The notes under the pieces: model-generated
What the model saw: the letters and a program-made list of their open reading frames with translations, nothing else
The model's database searches: none
Told to the model about the DNA's origin: nothing
Position numbers and translations under genes: made by a program
Shown: positions 58,097 to 64,000 of the stretch, piece by piece
Layout of the letters: every line of letters begins with the position of its first letter
Numbering within the stretch: position 1 is the first letter of the stretch
Assembly: GCA_003116995.1 (NCBI GenBank)
Contig: BDSL01000008.1
Span: 1,240,001-1,304,000, forward strand
DNA: 64,000 nucleotides
Direction of reading: 5' to 3'
Source of the DNA: Yamagishiella unicocca
Lineage: Eukaryota > Chlorophyta > Chlorophyceae > Chlamydomonadales > Volvocaceae

Positions 58097-60183
58097 TCAG
58101 CCAGCCAGCAGCAGAAGCAGTCAGCAGCAGAAGTAGCCAGCAGCAGAAGCAGTCAGCAGCAGAAGCAGTGCAGCAGAAGCAGTGCAGCAGCAGCAGGAGG
58201 AGGGTCGAGTCGCTTTGGGCGGTTGTGCTGCTGCTTGCATTATTTACCCGCACTGAATCCCGCGCCGTTGCGGCGGAGGGCAATAAAGACCACCAGTTGT
58301 ACGACAGCGTGATGCGAGCTATTGACGCGGGCGGATCGAGAGACTGGGCCTTGCGCTCTGGAACTACTGGCGACCCAAAGCGATGAAGTCGTTGCGGCGG
58401 TTGTGGGTGTTGGCACATCTGGTGCAACACCTCTGCAAGTTGCACGTTCTGAGTTAATGACGCCGATGTTGTAGCCGTGCATTTTGGCGTTGCAGTTTTG
58501 GCGTCGCCTGGTTGCTTGCGCCGGGGATGGCTCGTCAGACAAGAGCCGGGGCGTTTGGGCAGCGTTGCATAGTTTATAGATGTGTACAGCAGGAGGGGGC
58601 GGGGGGGTTGATAAGAGAATCCGCGAATCCGGGGGGGCGGGGTGACACAACCCACATCAACGATTCATCTGGGAACATTGTACAGTTGGGGGCATTCGGA
58701 AGGATAGCTGGGCCCAGCGAAGAGTCACGCGAGGAGCCCGATGGCTCTGTCTTACGGTCTGGGGCCATATGCACGGCTGCTCGCAGGAATGCATTCCCAA
58801 GTCGTTTCCGTTTGCCGCGCGATGCAACAACCAGGAAACGGCACGCATGGAGGCGCCAGTTCCAATGCCGTGCCCGAAACGAAGCAGTAAGTAATTACCG
58901 TAAAATGCTCAGGGAACCAACATCGATCGCCATGATTACCGGTATGGTACCCAACTGCATCCTACTCGATCCTACAGCGGCGGGACCGTCACTGCCAGGC
59001 ATCAAGTCCGTGCCTTGCCGGGCACCCTGCTGCCTCGCTCCTCCCTCCCCAGCGACAGCTAGCACGGCCCTGCAGCTAGCCGGCCCTACAGCCAGCCGGT
59101 ACACCGGAAATCCAACCAACCAAGTAACCAACCAACCAGCCAACAAGGCCGCCCAAACTGCAGTAAGCCCGGGGTATATGATGCCTAATCATGCACATCC
59201 CATCCAGCGCAAGCAAAACTCCCCGCGACAGCCCCCCCTAGAGCCGCCAATGCGCCGCGTCATCGCCACCGAAGGCCACGTGCCGTGATATGTACGTCCT
59301 CGCTGTACTGGCTGTACCGTCTCCGGGCCCTCCCCCACACCCCACCATGCGCCAACTATCCTGTCCTTTTCGCGTCAACTCAACGGTTTTTATGCCATCC
59401 CCCGCCCCCATGTGCTCTCCCCCCCGTCCCGACCTGATCCTCCGGCGGCGTCGGTTGGACGAGCGACTCCCGCCCTGCCCACCCGCTGCCCCTCCGACCC
59501 AGCATCAACCCATCTCGGCGCGTCCCCTCTTGGTCGTCTTGGGACCCCCCCTCCACTCCATTCCCCCTCCCCCTTCTTCGCGCGAACTGGTCTTTTTTGC
59601 ACCCCCCCTTCGCAACCTTCCATGCCAACGTTTGAAGCGAGTGGCTCCTGCTAGGATACGATACCTACCCACCTAGGCTACACTCATCCTGCCACACCAT
59701 GCCATGCCATGGAAATTTCCAACCACCCATGCAAGCGGAGCCGTACACGACCCTCGCCTGCTGAACGCATGCCCCCTCCCCCCCAATGAATATGAGGCTC
59801 CGAATCGTCGGCGTACGCTTGCACGGGCGCCGGCGGGATCGCTACCGTTATTGCGCAGGCAGCCGTGCTGCCACAACGTGCTGCCAGGACAACGCAAGCC
59901 TACGCGGCCCTACGAATGTAACAGCAGGCTTGTGCTTCACAACAAAATGGCCCGCTTAGTAACACCTTGCGCTTCCTGCGGAAGATGTGCCTCCGAAGCA
60001 TCGCCGAAGCATCGCAGTGTGCTCTGCTGCGTGCACGCTGCACCTCAGGCCGTACAGCGCGCCGGGGACACCTCTCCCCCACTCGCGGTTCGGGTGCCGC
60101 TCCACTAGCGGGTGCTCCCGACTCGACATGTGATATGTCCCTAGCGCGAGAGAGCGCGACTGGCACGACACGGATCCCAGCTT
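58097..60183. other. Convergent region between LanC-like and AT-hook genes
   Basis: The LanC 3' flank starts with a CAGCAGCAGAAGCAGT-type triplet array at 58100-58200. It includes a forward family C repeat at about 58605-58632. A reverse family D copy (AACTCAACGGTTTTTATGCC) lies at about 59376-59396, outside any intron I can define. No exon chain was recognised. Frames of about 130-260 codons here lack motifs. Confidence 0.45.
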
Positions 60184-63100
60184 CTAAGGCAACCGAGGTC
60201 CGGGAGCTCCCGCCGCCCGGCCACGACCCGGGACCGCCGCCGCCGCCGCCGCAGCTGCGGCCGCTGCCGCCGGGGCTGGCGAGGCTGGCCGGTACGGATG
60301 TGGACGAGCATACGTTGGCGCGGCGCCGCTGCCGTACCCTGGTGCGGGTGCGGCGGGGTACGCGGGCGTGTAGGCTCTCTGCCCTCCGTACGGGTGTCCG
60401 GTACCGTACGGCTGCGATGCTGTCGTGAAGTACTGCGCCTCAGTGTACCCGCCGTACGGAGCCATCGTCGCTTGTGGCTGCGGTGGTTGTGGCGGTGGTT
60501 GTTGTTGGTAACCGTACCCGCCGTAGTTGTCGTACCCGCCGTAGTTGTCGTACCCCGCGGGAGAGGGCTGCCCGTACTCGTGTCCGTACTGGTGATACTG
60601 CTGGTGATACTGCTGGTACTGCAGCGGCCTGTACGGCTGGGGTGCCTGCGGGGCGGTGCCATACGGCGGGTACGTACGCGGCAACTCTGCCTGGGAGCCC
60701 CCCCCGCCGGCCCCGGCCGCCGCCGTCATCAGGAGCCGGCTGCTGGGCATCGGCGGCGGCGCAGCAGGAGACACCGCCACAGCGGCCATGAACGCGGCAG
60801 CTACAGCGGCAGTAGCCAGCGCAGCCCCGCCCCCAGCTCCGGTGTCAGCCGCCCCCGCCCCCGCCTTGGCCTTGTTGCTGCTGCCCTTGGGTCGGCCCCG
60901 TTTGCTCTTATGAGGCCCATCCGCCGCCCCGGCCGCCGCAGCGCCACCGGCGGCGCCGTCGGTGACGCTGCCCGACACGGCAAACCCGGAGCCGACGGCC
61001 TCCCCCTCGTACCCGCCGTCCGGCGCCTCTGTGGCGGCGGGTCCAGCCGCCTTGGGCTTCCGGCCACGGCGCTTCGGCTGCGCGCCCTCGCCAGCTGCCG
61101 CGGCGGCCTCTGACGCGCTTGGCTCGCCTGCCGCCACTGACTGCAGCTGCCGAGACGGTTGGGGCGGCGGCGGCGCCGCCGCCGCCCCAGCTGCCGCCAC
61201 CGCCGCCACCTGAGGTGCGGCAGTCCGTGGCCGCTTGACATACTCGCCATCATCCTGCGCCGCCACCACCGCCGCCGCCGCCGCCACCTGGCGCACCGGG
61301 GCTGCGGTCCCCGAGCCGCCGCGTGGCGCCTGCCTGCCACCACCGCCACCACCACCACCGCCACCACTGCCACCACCACCACCTCCACCACCACCGCTAC
61401 CGGCGGGTGTCCGGAACTCCTGCCGCTGCTGCTGCCGCTGTAGGAGCTGCTGCTGCGCCGCCGCCTCCGGCTGCGACAAGTACTGCACCACCTCCTGGGG
61501 GCCCTGCGGAGCCATGCGAAGCTGGACCGGGTCCGCGCTGCCGTACTCGTCGTACAAAACCTCCTGTCGTACAATGGCGGCGAAGTAGGCGGCGCCTTCC
61601 ACCGAGAAGGGCGGAGGCGGCGGGTTGTAAATGGCGTTGAAGTCGTCGGGACGCTGCTGCTGCTGCTGTGGGGGGCGCGGGAAGGTCGAGGCGTGGCGGT
61701 GCTGCTGGCCGTACGGCATGTACGGCTGCTGTTGCTGGCGGGCGCCGCCGACGGCGTTCGACTCGGAGCGGATGAAGGCGGCTGCCTCCATGCGGCTGCC
61801 GAACGCCCGCAGCACCCGAGGCCTGAGGCGGGTGGGGGGGCAGGGGTGCCGATGTATTCTTTTGTATTTACCATGATACTTATGTCTTAAAACATTAAAG
61901 TATTAAATTAAAATATTAATAGATAAAAAGAGGAGATGCGGCACTTTGCTGCTGCCTCCTCCGGCGGGACTCCGGTGACGAATCCCTCTTCCTCCAAGCC
62001 CCAACCCAACCCAACCCAACCCGACCCGACCCGACCCAACCCAACCCAACCCAACCCGACCCGACCCGACCCGACCCGACCCGACCCGACCCGATCCTCC
62101 CTCCCCCCCTCCTCCGCCCACCTGCCGAACGAGGTGGCGGGTCGCTCCTCGGGACATACGGTGCCAGCAGCTAGCGCGGCCTCTGCGCGGGCAGCGGCGC
62201 GCAGACAATCGTGCAACCAACCATGAGGGTTTGCGCCGCCCCCGGCAAACAGGGTGCGTCGACTGCGGTGCGTGTGGTTCAGTGGGCTGACCTTTTAGGT
62301 TCATGACTCGAGTGGTTGTCGGTTTATGTGCGTGGGGGTGTGTGCGTGTGTTGGCGCAGCAGCACCAGCCCTTACCCTGAACACACAGAGTGTGCCTGGT
62401 GAGGGTGGGGGGGGGCTGCTGCCGGCTAGGTGTCTAGCCGGGAGGACGCAATGCGAAGCAGCAACCAGCGCAACCACCTGGTGCACACACATAGCGCTGT
62501 GAACGGCCGACATCGCTGAGTACGACCGTACGACGGTACTGTGGGTGACCCCAGGCTCTGAACAATCCCGCTCCCCTCCCCCCCAACACACACGGGGGGT
62601 ACACCCCCACGCACGCACCAGCTGCCGCCTCCAGCCGCTCGATGGGGAAGCGGCGGTAGGGGTGCGCGGTCATCACGTGGCGCTTGCGGCGGTTCTCCAG
62701 GGCGTTCAGCTGTGACTTGGAGGACTGTGCGGCAGGGGAAGGGTTTCGAGGATGCCCGAAAAAACCGTTTAGAACAGACGTTTTGAGATGCATGCTGGAG
62801 AACTGGGTTGGGGATACGAAAGCCGAAGGTCGTAAGTTGACCTTCGGCGGCAGGGGGAGGGGGGGTGAGGGTGGGCGGTGGCGTGATCAGGGTTTCGTCC
62901 CAAGCGCCTTGCGGGGCCCCCCTCCCCACCACCATCCCGCCAACATTGCCCTGATGACCCCCACTACGACCTCCCAGCCCCGCATTCCCGCATTCCCTCG
63001 CCATAACCCTTTGTCGTACGCCGTACGCGGTACCCAACGACCCGCCCCACCTCGTACTCGCTGTCCGCGTCGTCCAGCTCGTCCTGCAGCTGCCTCTCCG

Positions 63101-64000
63101 GCGGCTCCCCCAGCGGCGCAGTGCCGCGCTGCACCGCCTCCAGCCGGTTGGCGGCGCAGGTGCGGGCGCTGCGAGCCGTGGTGACCACCTGGGAACCGGG
63201 GACCAGGCGGGGGGGGGGGTTTACAAGTTAAAAACCGGTAACTCGACTGGGGTAATGTAGCGGGGGGGGGGGGCAAAAAAGAACCGGTCGAATACCAGCC
63301 AGGGGGTGTGTGAGGAAGCCCATGGATCGGCGCTGAACAGTAATGCCGATTAGGAAGGCGTTCTATGGGGTAGGGTAAAACGTTCACACGTTCGGAATGG
63401 CATGCTGGAGAACTTGGTGTCGCCCCAGCCCGCGGGGGGGGGGGTAAAAGATAATCCGCGAACCCACGGCCAACATACGGGGGTGAAGACACGTGTACGA
63501 ACGGGGAGGGGGTGATCAGCGGGGAGGGTGCGTGGTGTGGTTTTGTTGCGGGACAGCAGGGGAGGAATCTGTACGGCCCCCTCCGCTAGCCGCTCAGTGG
63601 CAGCTAGAGCACCTCCTCCTCCTCCTCCTCCCCTCTTACCCGCTGCATCCTCGCCGCCTCCGCCGCCATCGTCCTGCACTCGCCGCAATCGCCATACAGC
63701 GCTTCATACAGGTCCTCGTCAAAGCCGCTCCCGCGGGCGCCGGCGCCGCTGCCGTCGTCGCTGGGGGTCACCATGAGCTGCCGCACGCAGGGTGCCGCCA
63801 GGTGCCGGCAGTTGGCTGGCAGCAGCGCCAGTGCGCAGGCCACCGGCAGCAGCGGCTGGTCAGCCAGCGGGTCGGGCGGCCCGAAGGTGTCCAGCGTCAG
63901 GTACTGCTGCCCCGCAGCCACAGCAGCCTCGCAGGTGGCGCGTACGGCGGCGGCGGTGGGCCCTATGCCGTCGTAGTAGAAGCTGCGACGGCACCGCGAG
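60184..64000 (-). CDS. AT-hook, glutamine/alanine-rich nuclear protein, 5' incomplete
   Basis: Minus-strand exons in the window: 64000-63640 (continuing beyond the edge), 63188-63051, 62724-62615, 62262-62122 and 61822-60184. Phase closes from 63640 to the stop. The N-terminal part is a folded, unidentified region (CRRSFYYDGIGPTAAAVRAT, CRHLAAPCVRQLM, NALENRRKRHVMTAHPYRRF, ANPHGWLHDCLRAA). The last exon (546 codons) begins RPRVLRAFGSRMEAAAFIRSE and becomes Gln-, Gly- and Ala-rich. It contains two AT-hook motifs: PKRRGRKPKA (about 61050-61078) and SKRGRPKGSS (about 60885-60912). The tail is Tyr/Pro/Gly-rich. AT-hooks bind the minor groove of AT-rich DNA, so a chromatin or transcription role is inferred. 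Introns hold a GACCC/AACCC pentamer array, family A, C and D repeats and long G-runs. The N-terminal domain family is unknown to me. Confidence 0.75.
61984..62093. repeat. Pentanucleotide array AACCC/GACCC
   Basis: About 22 units of CAACC or CGACC alternate in blocks in the intron before the last AT-hook exon. On the sense strand of the gene it is GGGTT/GGGTC, which could form G-quadruplexes. Confidence 0.93.
62743..62860 (+). repeat. Full-length family A repeat with terminal hairpin
   Basis: The copy runs from GGGTTTCGAGGATGCCCGAA through ACCGTTTAGAACAGACGTTT and TGCTGGAGAACTGGGTTGGG to a perfect 10-bp stem (GCCGAAGGTC / GACCTTCGGC, loop GTAAGTT) at about 62830-62856. The host gene is on the minus strand, so relative to it the element is reversed and sits about 20 bp before the acceptor of exon 62724-62615, as for reverse copies in plus-strand genes. 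Confidence 0.88.
63215..63490 (+). repeat. Mixed family D, A and C repeats in an AT-hook intron
   Basis: Plus-oriented pieces follow one another: family D (TTAAAAACCGGTAACTCGAC at about 63227 and a part copy near 63278), family A remnants (GAGGAAGCCCATGGATCGG and GGCATGCTGGAGAACTTGG) and family C (GATAATCCGCGAACCCACGG at about 63452). Relative to the minus-strand gene all are reversed. Confidence 0.8.

Noticed and set aside
58097..58390. Gln-rich protein from the CAGCAGCAG array after the LanC stop
   Set aside because: It lies directly in the 3' flank, has no start or splice context, and is explained as a triplet repeat.

Overview
The window is nuclear DNA of a GC-rich, intron-dense green alga, most likely a volvocine member of the Chlamydomonadales. 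The signs are many short exons joined by GT-AG introns full of short repeats, TGTAA motifs downstream of stop codons as used for polyadenylation in this group, alanine/glycine-rich low-complexity insertions in proteins, a plant-type IQ-BAG protein, a chloroplast transit peptide and ciliary genes. I saw no bacterial operon, tRNA, rRNA or CRISPR array. I could assign no species.

Layout from left to right. A 5'-incomplete plus-strand gene (538-4468) encodes a CFAP96/C4orf47-like ciliary protein. A 15-exon plus-strand gene (7432-17676, 1332 aa) encodes a GAF-like-domain plus TKL/Raf-type kinase. After about 4 kb without recognisable genes comes a 16-exon gene (21625-31461, 905 aa) for a bifunctional peptidylglycine alpha-amidating monooxygenase (PAM) with signal peptide, complete PHM and PAL modules and a C-terminal membrane anchor. 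It is followed closely by a gene (32221-34155) that appears to join a PD-(D/E)XK nuclease-like domain to an APH/RIO-like kinase domain. From 34.2 to 47.1 kb is a gene-poor accessory tract: repeat remnants in inverted orientation, isolated coiled-coil and SAM-like exons, a 70-bp tandem repeat open in all three forward frames, and a 1.9-kb direct duplication (44354-46254) of the PAM 3' end plus the first exon of the neighbouring gene. Then come a BAG-domain chaperone regulator (47186-50889, 869 aa), a minus-strand gene for a small chloroplast-targeted one-helix membrane protein (52299-53187), a LanC-like gene (53533-58096, 480 aa) sharing a 345-bp divergent promoter with it, and a minus-strand, 5'-incomplete AT-hook protein gene (60184-64000).

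The genes do not form one pathway, though CFAP96 and PAM both point to cilia: PAM in Chlamydomonas is known to be ciliary and needed for ciliogenesis. All gene models were assembled by eye; in the complete ones reading phase closes across every chosen junction. The most unusual structure is a set of short repeat families inside introns. They tend to lie one way round near 5' splice sites and the reverse-complement way round near 3' splice sites, and in one intron near-perfect inverted copies sit towards both ends.
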